Assembly (NCBI GenBank): GCA_029891385.1
Contig: CM057230.1
Coordinates: 31,017,402-31,081,401 of the forward strand
Reading direction: 5' to 3'
DNA length: 64,000 nucleotides
Source: Erythroxylum novogranatense
Lineage: Eukaryota > Streptophyta > Magnoliopsida > Malpighiales > Erythroxylaceae
Shown here: positions 24,350 to 35,050 of the stretch, piece after piece
Position numbering within the stretch: position 1 is the first letter of the stretch
How the letters are laid out: each line of letters begins with the position of its first letter
Made by a program: the position numbers and the translations under genes
Notes under the pieces: model-generated
Database searches by the model: none
What the model was told of the DNA's origin: nothing
Seen by the model: only the letters and a program-made list of their open reading frames with translations

Positions 24350-24790
24350 GTGTCGGAGGAGCTTGAGGAGCTCAAGCACAGATTGACGAGTACTCCGATT
24401 CTGGTTTTGCCTTCTGGAGATAAGGGCTATACTGTGTATAGTGACGCTTCGAGGAAGGGTCTTGGTTGTGTTTTGATGAAGGGTGATAGAGTGATTGCTT
24501 ATGCTTCGAGGCAGTTGAAGCCTTATGAGTTGAACTATCCGACGCATGATTTGGAGTTAGCAGCTGTGATCTTTGCCTTGAAGATTTGGAGGCATTATAT
24601 GTATGGAGTTCAGACAAGGATCTTTACCGATCACAAGAGTCTCAAGTACTTGTTGAGCTAGAAGGAACTGAATTTGAGGCAGAGAAGGTGGATTGAATTT
24701 CTTAAGGATTATGATTTGCTGATAGAGTATCATCCGGGCAAGGCCAATGTAGTGGCGGATGCTTTGAGTAGGAAGTCTTCGATTGCTCAT
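24350..24790 (+). pseudogene. Gypsy RNase H
   Basis: [56 protein letters not shown] and [12 protein letters not shown], then TAG (24659-24661), then [18 protein letters not shown] and [16 protein letters not shown]. The RNase H core residues (SDAS, LE, TDHKSL, DALSR) are all present apart from the stop. A frame break separates it from the RT region at 24137-24350. Confidence 0.85.
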
Positions 24791-24940
24791 GTTCGAACAG
24801 TTTATCTTCCTTTATTGGAAGAGATGACCAAGCTTAAGATAAGCTTGAAGCAGGAAGAGCCAGATTGTCTTTTGGCAAATTTTTGAGTGAGACCGATGCT
24901 CAGGGAAAAGGTTAGGGGATTGCAGGCATAAGATGTTGAT

Positions 24941-26065
24941 TTGAGTAAGCTCAAAGAGGAAATTCAGAATGGCAAGATTTCTGAGATAGAGCTGAGAAAT
25001 GATGGGCTAATGGCAGTGGGCAACAGGCTGTGTATTCCGGATGTGCAGTTAGTTAAGGATGAGATTCTGGATGAGGCACACAATGCGCCTTATGCCATGC
25101 ATCCAGGTAGTACCAGGATGTACAGGGATTTGAGAGAGCATTTTAGGTGGAAGGGCATGAAGAGGGATGTAGCAGGGTTTGTAAGCAAGTGTCTAGTGTG
25201 TCAGCAAGTCAAGGCTGAACACCAAGCACCTTCAGGCATGCTGAGGCCATTGTCCATCCCGGAATGGAAGTGGCAAAGAGTGACCATGGATTTTCTGATG
25301 GGTTTGCCTAAGACCAGTAGGAGGCATGATGCCATATGGGTTATTGGGGATCGATCGATGAAGTCATCTCACTTCTTGGCGATCAAGCAGACTGATTCTT
25401 TGCATGTGCTAGCAAAGAAGTATATTGATGAGATAGTGAGGTTGCATGGGATTCCAGATTCCATAGTGTCTGATAGAGACCCTCGGTTTACTTCGAGGTT
25501 TTGGGGGAGTTTGCAGGAAGCTTTGGGGACTAACCTGCATTTTAGTACGACTTTTCATCCTCAGACGGATAGTCAATCTGAGAGGACCATTCGGACTCTT
25601 GAGGGAATGCTTAGGGCCTGTGTGATGGACTTTCGAGGAGCTTGGGATGAGCATTTGCCATTGGTCGAATTTGCTTATAATAATTCGTACCATTCGAGCA
25701 TTCAGATGGCTCCATATGAGGCATTGTATGGCAGGAGGTGTAGGACTCCGATTTGTTGGGATGAAAAAGGAGAGAGGAAACTGGTAGGACCAGAATTGAT
25801 TCAGATGACGGTTGAGAAAGTCAATCTGGTTAAGCAACGACTTAAGGCAACACAGGATAGGATGAAGAGTTATGTTGATGCTCACCGAAAGGAGATGGAG
25901 TATGAAGTCGGTGAAAAGGTTTTCCTTAAGACATCTCCTTCGAAAGGAGTGTTGAGGTTTAGCAAGAAGGGTAAGTTGAGTCCGAGGTATGTGGGTCCCT
26001 ATAAAATCCTTGAGAGGATTGGGCCACTCACCTACAGGTTGGCGTTACCTCCGGATCTGTCGTAG
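24941..26065 (+). pseudogene. Gypsy integrase
   Basis: An open run of 374 residues. The HHCC zinc binding part is seen in NAPYAMHPGSTRMYRDL and CLVCQQVKAEH. The catalytic core shows MDFLMGLPK (first Asp), SDRDPRFTSRFW (second Asp) and SQSERTIRTLEGMLRACV (Glu); the usual GQSERT is SQSERT. The C-terminal GPF/Y part is YVGPYKILERIGPLTYRLAL. The run ends at a TAG (26063-26065) where the family reads on (IHDVFHVxMxRRYRSDPSHI follows in frame at 26066-26136). Confidence 0.85.
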
Positions 26066-26149
26066 ATCCACGATGTCTTTCATGTTTTCATGCCGAGGAG
26101 GTATAGATCGGATCCTTCTCATATCATTCAAAGCTAGTGAGGTTCGATT

Positions 26150-26330
26150 CTTGGGATGATCGAGTTATGAAGAATTTCGGTGGAGATTTTGGATACTAAG
26201 GAAAAAGTCCTCGAGAACAAGGCGATTCAATAGTCAAAGTCACGTGGCGGAATCATTCGATGAGGAGGCTACATAGGAGCCACTAGAAGCTATGAAGGAG
26301 AAGTATCCGTATCTCTTGATGTTTCGTAAA
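26150..26330 (+). pseudogene. Remains of a chromodomain
   Basis: In mixed frames: VEILDTKEKV, then a stretch matching 'SKVTWRNHSMEEATWEP' of Tekay-type chromodomains but broken by a stop and shift, and AMKEKYPYL. In chromoviruses this domain guides integration to heterochromatin. This is the basis for calling the element chromodomain-type. Confidence 0.55.
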
Positions 26331-26351
26331 TTTGAGGACAAAATTTCTTTT

Positions 26352-26363
26352 AAGAGGGAGAAA
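26352..26363 (+). promoter_or_regulatory. Polypurine tract
   Basis: AAGAGGGAGAAA directly before the 3' LTR (TGTTGGACCCC at 26364), the primer for plus-strand synthesis. Confidence 0.8.
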
Positions 26364-28392
26364 TGTTGGACCCCGAATTTCTTTTATCTTTGTTATTAAG
26401 TATGAATTGTGTAATTTATGTGTTTATGCCTTAGTTTGATTAAATCGGATGTATTAGTGGAAAATTGAGATTTATTGAGTTCAATGTGGTTTAAATAGGA
26501 ATTTAAGGATAAAAATAGAGGAGGCATTTGGGAAGGTTATTTGAGTTGGAGTGGTTTAGGCCTTGTTAGGAGGGGTAACTTGGTCTTTGTCTCCATTTAG
26601 AATCGAAGAAAGAAGATAGAAGGAAAGGAAAAGAGAGGAAAGAAAAGGAGAAGAAGAAGTCGATCGATTGGAGGAAGAAGAGAAGAGAAAGAGAGTTGCG
26701 ATCTTTGAGGATTTCCAAGCCAAGTTTGAAGCGATTCCGGGTAAGTTAACCGTTTCTTCTTATTTTAGTTAGTTTAAACCTAGAATCGTTTTGTATGAGG
26801 TTAGAAGCGATTATGTAGGATTTTCGGAAAACCTAAGTGAAATCTTTGGGTTGATGAGTTTGTGACGGTTTTAAGGTTTGAATGAGTTAGAATTGTAGTA
26901 TAAGTCTTGAATCAAGGTTTAGGTGTGTTGCATTTGTGTTTGGGGAAGGATTGAAGTTGAAAATGCAGAAAAGTCAGGTTTGAGTCGTTTTGCCCACACG
27001 TCCATAGCGTCTGGGGCGTGGTCTTCGCGGTGCACACTTGTGTACGCCTTATACATGGCAGTGATCTGTTCACGCGACTAGCGAAGTCTTCGTCATGGCG
27101 GCGAAAGTTGTTCGCCATGACGTGCCTCGTCTCGTGGCTAGCCTGTTTCCAAATGAAGATGAAGTTTGGTATTTTGGGCATATCTTTTGCTATAGATGTC
27201 CAAACGAGGTGATTTTGGATTCGTTGTGATCTAGAGATAAAGGACTACAAGTTTTATGAAGAAGGGAAGTTCGGTATTTGCCTTTTAGGATTCGTAAAAT
27301 TAGATGGAAGTCGAGCATAGATTGTTAGTGTTAGCGTTTTCATTTTGCGAAGCTGATTGAATATTTCTTTTGACTGTTATTGATTTGGGACTTGGTTTGC
27401 TATAGGAAACCAAGTCGATCTGATTCCATCGCAAGAGGAAAGGCAGCAGTGAGTCGGATACTCAGCGATATTAGGTGGGTAATGTACTTATAGTTGTTGT
27501 GTGATTAGGCAAATTCTTGCCTATGTGTGAATATATGTTATGTATGTTTAAATGGATAATTTTGGTTTCATATACCTTGAAAGAAGCATGAGAATATGAG
27601 TATGAGCATGTTATGCCTCGACTTCGGTCATGGCATGTTGAATAAATGATTCTGAGCATGATTATGTGCTTTTGTTTTGGTAGAGTGGAACCATTTAGTT
27701 AAATCACGTGCGTCGACAAGAAACCTTCTCCCACTGCCGCTTGTGGCTATGAGCTCGAATGGACTCATTTCGTTCAGGTGTAAACTTGATTTCTCCTTTT
27801 GTTTCCATGGAACCCTCGAGCCATTGTGATGTGCATTGCATATTCGAATCATTCATTGTGAAGCATACTTGGTGACATATTTGTGAGTTGAATTATCTAT
27901 GCTGAATGCATGTATTATTGGCTTAGTATGTAAGAGCTAGAATGGATGTAAGCATATATATATATATATATACATTCATATGCTTGAATTTGTGCTAATT
28001 GCCGATGGCTATAATTATATTAGCCACTGAGCTGCGTAGCTCAACCCATTATTTTCCTCCTCAGGTGTAACTCAGGACATCAGTTGATCCTTGCCAAGCA
28101 TCGAAGAACTCCGCAGTAGTTAGAGATCATTTTATTAAGTTAGTATTTTAGCTGGCCCTCCGAGCATGTCATCATGGAGCATATTTCATGTATTTTGGGT
28201 TTAGACTTATTTGTATTATGTGGTTGATAACACTTGTTGAATCGCTTTATTTATTGCATAGTTGAATGATTGGGTGTATGGTATTCGTGTGTAAAATTTT
28301 GCGTATGAATCGACTTTTGTATGGATGTTGGGATCGGGTCCGATGTTTGGGTAGCCGTGGTGGCGCAGACGAGGGGCCACCTCGGGATCTGG
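26364..28392 (+). repeat. 3' LTR of the gypsy element, truncated at its end
   Basis: Follows the 5' LTR over its length but stops at GGATCTGG and runs into copia sequence, lacking the last ~25 bp. Differences from the 5' LTR are grouped: a replaced cassette (26985-27150), altered CG-rich words (26650-26735), and many single-base losses in C/G runs (27700-27810, 28340-28380). Elsewhere the match is near perfect. Confidence 0.85.
26985..27155 (+). repeat. GC-rich cassette in gypsy 3' LTR, with hairpin
   Basis: About 170 bp between TCAGGTTTGAGTCG and AATGAAGATGAAGTTTGG. It contains a hairpin: CGTCATGGCGGCGAA (27092-27106) against TTCGCCATGACG (27111-27122). The 5' LTR has a shorter unrelated-looking cassette (about 80 bp) in the same place, with CGTCATGACG. 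Confidence 0.6.
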
Positions 28393-28910
28393 GTTCTAGG
28401 CTCATTCAAATGAGCCGGAGTAGGAAGATTATTTATCAAATAGGTTGCGGTTTGGAAAGCTTGAGCGAAAGGTTAGAGGTAATTTAGCATGGGACAAAGT
28501 GTAAGACCAATCTCGGTTATATGACAATGCTTCCTTTCGAGAGATCCCATTTTGTTGATGGGTATATAGACAACTGAATCTAGATTTAATCTATGTTGAT
28601 TAAGAAATGGTAACAGACACGATAAACTCCCACCCATATCGCTATGTAGAGATTTGAGTTTGTGGTTAAGTTGTAATTCAATAAGAGATTTAAATTGTTT
28701 AAAAATTCCCATGGTTTCTGATTTGTATTTTATAGGGTAGAGCCACGTGAACCGAGATAAAGCATCAACAAATACTAAATAATATCTATGACCATGTGTT
28801 GAAGGATAGGGACTTGGACCCCAAACATCAGTGTAGATTATTTCCAAAGGACCAGAAACAGAGATAGGATGTGTTTGAAATGGTAATTTGTGGTGTTTCC
28901 ATATTGGCAA
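28393..28910 (-). pseudogene. Copia polyprotein: integrase core
   Basis: WKHHKLPFQTHPISVSGPLE, IIYTDVWGPSPYPSTHGHRY, YLVFVDALSRFTWLYPIK, SLHSDMGGSLS: the integrase core with both Asp (TDVWGP, SDMGG; the usual SDNGGE is changed and its Glu lost). A later part reads QAFQTATYLINNLPTPAHLN (about 28450-28390) and would join to VLQNLSPIQ at 16696, the other side of the gypsy insertion. Confidence 0.8.
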
Positions 28911-30483
28911 GAATCATAGAAACTAATGGATTTAGGACTAAATTTGAGTTTCATTGACTGTAAAATGTGTTGTAATATAGTAGTATTAGGATGCCCTAAA
29001 CGAGCATGCCACACATTAACATTTGATTCAAAAAGAAAAATAGCATATGGATTAGAGGCAGAATAAGACTTGTTGCTGATGGAAGATTGTGTTGTGTTGG
29101 ATAGATGACTGACAGAAGAATGTGGAGTGATTGGTTTTGAACTAAGACTGTACAGGCCATTCTTGAGAAGCCCCTGGAGTAGAATCCTCCCTGTAAGCTT
29201 GTCCTTAAAAACACAACCAGAGTCATTAAATTCAACAATAATCCTATTATCTTTGGTAAGTTGAGAGATACTAATTAAATTCTTTGTGATTTGTGGGACG
29301 TGTAGAATATTGTGTAGTTTGAGAGGTGTAGTGGAAGTTGTAGGTAAAAGAGAAGAGCCAATATTAGAGATAGGTAATTTGTTACCATTACCAAGCGCAA
29401 GTTGCTCTCGACCGATGTATGGTTCTTAAATATTTAGATTTGACAAATCAGTAATGACATGATTAGTTGCCCGCTATCCACAAACCATTTAGGTTCGGAA
29501 GAAGAGTTGGAGAATAGCTTTGAATGATGAGCTAGATATGCTGTTGAGGAGTGTTATGTATTTCTTTGGGAAGGTTGATTTGATCGATTGCCTTGCCGGT
29601 GAATGTCAAAACACTTAGCATTTAATGCCTCATGTCACCGTTTCGACATAATTGACAATGTAACTTGTTTCTACCCCACGTCCTCTGTTTCCTCGGCCTC
29701 TATAGGATCCATGACTATGATTGATAGTGCGAGTGGGTTGAGTAGAATAGGTTGCTAAATTAGCGAAGGAAGATACAACAATATGGGAGATGGCGTGTTG
29801 TTGTTCAAGCTAGTTTCATGCATCATTAAGGTGTAAAGAACATCTTGAAGAGAAGAGACACCCGTAGATCTAGTGAGGAGTACAACCATCGAGTCATATT
29901 TATTGCCTAAACCACTAAGAGCGCTAAGAATTAATTCTTGCTCACACATGATGACCAACAATTTTGAGTGAGTCACCAATGGACTTTACCTTACGTATAT
30001 AATCGAAATAGTTAAAGCGCCCTTTGACGGGATGATAATTTTGCTTGAGTGCAAGACTTTAACAAGTGAAGTCTGTGCATATAAGCTAATAAGGATCGCC
30101 AAAGCTCCTTGGAAGAGCTAGCATGATTAACTTAGCCAATAACGATTGTCACCGATAGTGGTGAGAAGCAAAGAAGAAGTTGATCTACGGACCCAAGCTT
30201 TATAAAATTTGGATTAGGGGTAGAAATAGGATCAATAGTGTTTTCTCAAGACATAACAAATGGAGGGGAGCGGCGTGATCCGTTGAGATGTAAGCTTCAG
30301 ATCCAATTAGCGTGTCATTGCGAAGAATCTGAGGCGCCAATTGAGGTAATTGTGTTGATCGAGTTTCAAAGGAAGGTTAAAATTTAGTGTTTTGGCTAGG
30401 GTAGAAAATTCAATGGAAGAAGAGTTTGGGATAGTGCTGGAAACATGGTCAGTGGAAGAAGAAGAAGAAGACCCAGTAGCCAT
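28911..30483 (-). pseudogene. Copia polyprotein: gag to pre-integrase region
   Basis: Begins ATG at 30481-30483 (MATGSSSSSSTDHVS). KLDQHNYLNWRLRFFAM (about 30360-30310) is the copia gag start and ILSALSGLGNKYDSMVVLLT (29950-29870) lies in the UBN2-type gag. The protease and zinc knuckle are not readable. The pre-integrase part is 29238-28996 (SRMACTVLVQ..., CGMLV). Many stops and shifts between these pieces. Confidence 0.7.
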
Positions 30484-30517
30484 GACGATAACTATTTGAT
30501 GACGATGAGTCAGTGAA

Positions 30518-30529
30518 GCTGTGATACCA
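30518..30529 (-). promoter_or_regulatory. Primer binding site of the nested copia element
   Basis: On the minus strand, directly after the 5' LTR, TGGTATCACAGC: initiator tRNA-Met complement with one change. It fixes the element's direction. Confidence 0.8.
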
Positions 30530-31254
30530 TGAAAACATAAGATATCGTTTGTGTAATATTTCCAACCAACTTGTCTTATTGAATGAGTAAAGTATATATA
30601 CACAATAAATGATTCTAATATAGCCATTGAATACAATTTGTTATAATCTGATGGTCTCAACCAATGTTTTGAAATCCAGACCGGTCATCGAACTGGAGGC
30701 CTTACTAGTTACCGGTTTGACCGGTTCAACCGGTTCAATCACCGGTCGAACCGGTGTGACGTCATAATTACGCAATAATTATATTTAATTATATATAATA
30801 TTAATAATATTTAAAAATATATATATATATATACCAAAAAAATAGAAAATAAAAATTTTATTGAACCAATGGTCGGACCGGTTCGGTTTGACCTGTCCGA
30901 CCGGTCAATTGACCGATTTTGGCCGGTTCTCACTGGTTCAATTGAGAACTGTTTTAAAGGGTGAACCGGACCGGATAGCCGACCGGTCACCGGTCGAATC
31001 GGTCAGACCGGTCGGTCCGGTCCGGTTTTCAAAACAGAGGTCTCAACAATGTCAATATATTGTTGTGTCGATGAAAGCAATTTGGAGGCGATTATTCTTT
31101 GGAGCTAATCGTCTGGTGTATATGTGGAGATCTGTTATTGTGAGCTGCAGATGATGATTTATCCAACTTCAATTGAATGGGCCTGGAATCTTTTGTGGAC
31201 TTATCAGTATTGCAGACTGGACTTGAGTTGAGGTCCTGATCCATTATTCTAACA
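30530..31254 (-). repeat. 5' LTR of the nested copia element, with MITE inside
   Basis: Same 336-bp LTR as 14294-14629, with about 386 extra bp that are the MITE and its 8-bp duplication. Ends TG...CA; followed by the right copy of the GACCT target duplication. Confidence 0.85.
30662..31039. mobile_element. hAT-type MITE, 378 bp
   Basis: Ends CAATGTTTTGAA and (reverse complement of the right end) CTCTGTTTTGAA, flanked by a perfect 8-bp duplication GTCTCAAC (30654-30661 and 31040-31047). The undisturbed sequence is seen in the other copia LTR at 14294-14629, which proves the insertion. The arms are rich in ACCGGT words around a TA-rich centre. ACCGG-rich MITEs of this sort are frequent in plants. 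No coding capacity. Confidence 0.85.
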
Positions 31255-31259
31255 GACCT

Positions 31260-31905
31260 TTTGTATCCTAGACCATAAAACGCTATTGCATCCATCATAA
31301 ATTAATAATAATAAGATTGAGAAGCATTGAATGACAAACCTGTATCATACCACCATCTAGCTACACCTTATCGACATTGTGAGTCACATCTCTTGATTGC
31401 ATTGCAATATGAATTGAAGGTTGGGCTTCAGGAGTTGTTTGTGGTGTAAAGAAACTAGTCACTTGCCTTCTTCTCTTCCTCACATCAGATTCTTCACGAT
31501 TCTGAGATGGAACACTACCAATACCACTACCACCACTACTATCACTACCAGTTCCACTTTCAATATTTTCATAATCACCACGAAAACTAAAAAATGAACT
31601 TCCACTTCCACTACTAATTTCAAAATTCAATATTTCCCTTCTATCTCTCTCAAATTGATATTCATCAAGAAATGTTTTCACTTGTCATTTCATATCAAGA
31701 CTTACTTTTTTACACACTTCCACATCTCCTTTAACCCAGCTAAATGCTTTTTCAATCGGGTAATTTCTCCGCCTTTCAAATGCTTGTTACAAAACAAGAA
31801 CATGGTATGGTTCTTCATACTGGGACCCGTATCAACATGAGCCCAAGCTGAATTACTGTATCTTCTTGAAATGGGTTGATCGGGAATATTTGAACTTGTT
31901 TTCAT
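31260..31905 (-). pseudogene. hAT transposase, N-terminal part with BED-like finger
   Basis: Starts at ATG 31903-31905 (MKTSSNIPDQP). The BED-like stretch is WAHVDTGPSMKNHTMFLFCN then GGEITRLKKHLAG; the first Cys of the usual CxxC pair is replaced, so zinc binding is doubtful. After a break near 31700 the linker (31681-31361) is Ser/Gly-rich with RKRRRQ and SFFTPQT, then MMDAIAFYGLGYKR (31298-31257), which is the stretch just before DUF659 in plant hAT transposases. It joins across the copia insertion to 14293. Confidence 0.75.
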
Positions 31906-32078
31906 TTATCCGTACACATAAAAATAAATAACTCATAATTTTAGTACACAATGACAATATGTTTATATATCTTATATAATATAAGTTATATTATATAAGA
32001 TATAAAATATATTGTCATTGGTACTAAAATTATGAGTTATTTATTTTAATATGATAAATGAAAACAAGTTCAAATATT
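31885..32078. repeat. Long inverted repeat over the hAT transposase start codon
   Basis: Arms of about 95 bp (31885-31984 and 31985-32078), nearly perfect, with almost no loop. The outer ends are AATATTTGAACTTG and CAAGTTCAAATATT. The left arm contains the transposase start codon (31903-31905). Confidence 0.85.
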
Positions 32079-32204
32079 ATATAACTCATTCTGCATGATT
32101 ACATTACATACAATTCAATTTTATAGAACACAATTCACTATAAGTCAAAACTAACAATTCAAAACATTCAACATATATAATAACATAAAACAAAACATAC
32201 TCTA

Positions 32205-33682
32205 ACAATTTTCAATTTCAACAATTATAAAACAATCATAATTTCATTTCCATTCCATTCCATTTACAACAATTTCCAATTTCAACAATCACAAAGCCTT
32301 CATAATTCCATTTCCATTCCATTCCATTTACAACAATTTTCAATTCCAACAATCACAAAACATTCATAATTCTATTTCTATTCCTAACAATTTCTAACAA
32401 TTTTCAATCTCAACAATCACAAAATATTCATAATTCCATTGCCATTCCTAACAATTTCCAATCCCAACAATCACAAAACATTCATAATTCCATTTCCATT
32501 CCTAACAATTTCCAACAATTTCCAATTCCAACAATAACAAAACATTCATAATTCTATTTCCATTTCTAACAATTTCCAACAATTTCCAATTCCAACAATT
32601 ACAAACATTCATAATTACATTTTCATTTATAACAATTTCCAATTTCAACAATCACAAAACATTCAATATTCTATTTCCATTCTTAACAATTTTCAACAAT
32701 TTCCAATTCCAACAATCACAAAGCATTCATAATTCCATTTTCATTCCTAATAATTTTAAATCCCAACAATCACAAAATATTCATAATTCCATTTCCATTC
32801 CTAACAATTTTCAATTCCAACAATCACAAAACATTCATAATTCTATTTCCATTCCTAACAATTTCCAATTCCAATAATCACAAAACATTCATAATTCCAT
32901 TTCCATTCCTAACAATTTCCAACAATTTTCAATTCCAACAATTACAAAACATTCACAATTCCATTAGCATATTACAACAATTTCCAATTCCAACAATCAC
33001 AAAATATTCATAATTCCATTTCCATTCCTAACAATTTCCAACAATTTCCAATTCCAATAATCACAAAACATTCATAATTTCATTTCCATTCATAACAAAT
33101 TTCAATCCCAACAATCACAAAACATTCATAATTTCATTTCCATTCCAAACAATTTTCAACAATTTTCAATCCCAACATTCACAAAACATTTATAATTCCA
33201 TTTCTATTTCTAGCAATTTCCCAACAATCACAAAAGATTCATAATTCCATTTTCATTCTTAACAATTTCCATTCCCAACAATCATAAAACATTCATAATT
33301 CTATTTCCATTCCTAACAATTTCCAACAATTTCTAATCCCAACAATCACAAAGCATTTATAATTTCATTTCTATTCTTAGCAATTTTCAACAATTTCCAA
33401 TCCCAACAATCACAAACCATTCATAATTTCATTTTCATTTCTAATTACAACAATCATAATTTTATTTCCATTTCCTTCCATTTACAACAATTTCCAATTC
33501 TAACAATCACAGAACATTCATAATTCTATTTCCATTCCTAACAATTTCCATTTCCAACAATCACAAAGCATTCATAATTTCATTTTCAATCCTAACAATT
33601 TTCAATCCCAACAATCATAAAACTGTCATAATTCCATTTCCATTTCTTTCCATTTACAACAATGTCCAATTCCAACAATCAC
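32205..33682. repeat. ~60-bp minisatellite in the hAT leader
   Basis: About 25 diverged copies of a unit built from ACAATTTCCAATTCCAACA, ATCACAAAACATTCATAATT and CCATTTCCATTCCTA; ACATTCATAATT recurs near 32360, 32478, 32540 and onward. Spacing is usually 55-65 bp, with an inner duplication of AACAATTTCC in some units. It lies upstream of the transposase start in transposase orientation, between the leader and the hairpin. Confidence 0.85.
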
Positions 33683-34689
33683 AAGTTGAAGGATATAATT
33701 TCTTTAGAAATATTTTTTCTTAGTTAAAGCTTTGAATCTTCTTTTCATTTCTAACAAACCATAATATTATATACACCATTTTATATTTAGTTCTTAAATA
33801 TATATATTTCTTTTACAATTTTAATCGACATTAATAACGTAAGTATAAATGATTGGAATCTACAAGTCTACAACATATTCACAAATTACAATTTGATAAC
33901 AAAAAGTTTTTCGAAACATTTGTTACATCACTACTTTGTAGTTTGTACTTTTGCACATTACCAATTATAAATATTTATGATACCTACATATATATTACCA
34001 TTCCATTAAAGTTCAACATCTTTTATACTCAATTAATTATTTACCCAAAACTAATACCCAAATAGGCAAATACTATCATTAACTACAATCAATTATTATT
34101 AATTTCGATCACATAATTTTATACTCAACTAATTATTTACCTAAATTCAATACCCAAATATTAAAAATAAATTACCATTTCACAAATATTAAGAATTTGT
34201 AAATTAATGATTTAAGCTTTTCAATTTTACCAATTTTGATTATCAATTTTACAATTTCACATTTGATTATTAATTTAACATTTAAGTATCAATTTTACAT
34301 TTAGGTATAAATGTTGATTATCAACTTTCAATTTTAATAATTAATGAATCAACATCAACATTGTTAAAGCCTCACTCACCACCACCCTCACCTCATGGCC
34401 TCATCATGAATAACCAAATTACCAAACATAGTTAAATAAAATACATGAACATCTCAATTTATAAATTCCACTTCCAAATCCAATTTTATCTCAAATTTCA
34501 TAAATGACAATTCACAAAACCTATTCAACTCCAACAATTCAATTCTATTCCCAAAATCCAACAACCCAATTCATATCCACGCAACCATGAGTGAGCAACA
34601 ACAATTCAAAATTTCTTATCCAAAATCCAACATCCAACACCAACATATAAAAATCTATCATCCAACACAATCAAAATGCAATGAAGAAT

Positions 34690-35050
34690 GAAAAATAAAA
34701 AACACACACCCAAACAATTGGGTCTTCAGTTGACGTCGTGTCGACGAGTTAGTACCTAGTGGTGAGCCTGAGGTGCAACGGATGGTGTGGGTGTAGTCAG
34801 CTATGACAGATGGCGATGACATGTTGCGGTGTGGAGGAAGACGAAGACGGTGGCCTCTTCAAGACTTTAACCGACGCCAAGGGAGGAGCCCAAGTCTAAG
34901 GAAGATGAGGAAAAGAGGAGACTGGCGAGATGGCGACGACAAGATAGCGTTGGTGACAGTGAGAGGCTGAGGAGGAGAGGGCGAGAGTGAGTGAGATTCG
35001 AGGGAAAGAGATAGCAGTAGCGGTCAGGGGTAGTTTTTTAGGGTTAATTT
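34690..35050 (-). promoter_or_regulatory. GC-rich 5' leader/promoter region of the hAT transposon
   Basis: A GC- and CG-rich block, purine-rich on the plus strand and so pyrimidine-rich in transposase direction, close to the right terminus. Its place and composition suit a promoter and untranslated leader. No TATA box can be assigned firmly. Confidence 0.4.

Larger units (their letters stand above)
16697..28392 (+). mobile_element. Ty3/gypsy chromodomain-type element nested in copia
   Basis: Left LTR 16697-18655, primer site 18660-18671, gag, protease, RT, RNase H, integrase, chromodomain-like remains, polypurine tract 26352-26363, and right LTR from 26364. The integrase-before-LTR order and the CHROMO-like C-terminus place it with plant chromoviruses of Tekay/Del type (family assignment from knowledge, not from alignment). 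The right LTR lacks about its last 25 bp and no matching target duplication is seen: left flank GAACC, right flank TTCTAGGCTC. Coding frames carry amber stops and frameshifts. It entered the copia integrase, and its gag was then hit by a solo LTR. Confidence 0.85.
14294..31254 (-). mobile_element. Ty1/copia element nested in the hAT gene
   Basis: Two LTRs (14294-14629 and 30530-31254) bound the element; both run TGAAAAC...CTAACA on the plus strand. The target duplication is a perfect GACCT (14289-14293 and 31255-31259). Domain order on the minus strand, read from the right, is gag, protease region, integrase, reverse transcriptase, RNase H, which is the copia order. The body is split by a gypsy element at 16697-28392, and the right LTR by a MITE. 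With insertions removed the element is about 4.9 kb. LTRs differ at roughly two dozen positions by eye, and coding frames are broken, so it is an old, dead copy. Confidence 0.85.

Noticed and set aside
31260..31905. Intact hAT transposase
   Set aside because: The BED finger lacks its first Cys, the frame breaks near 31700, and the gene is split by two insertions.
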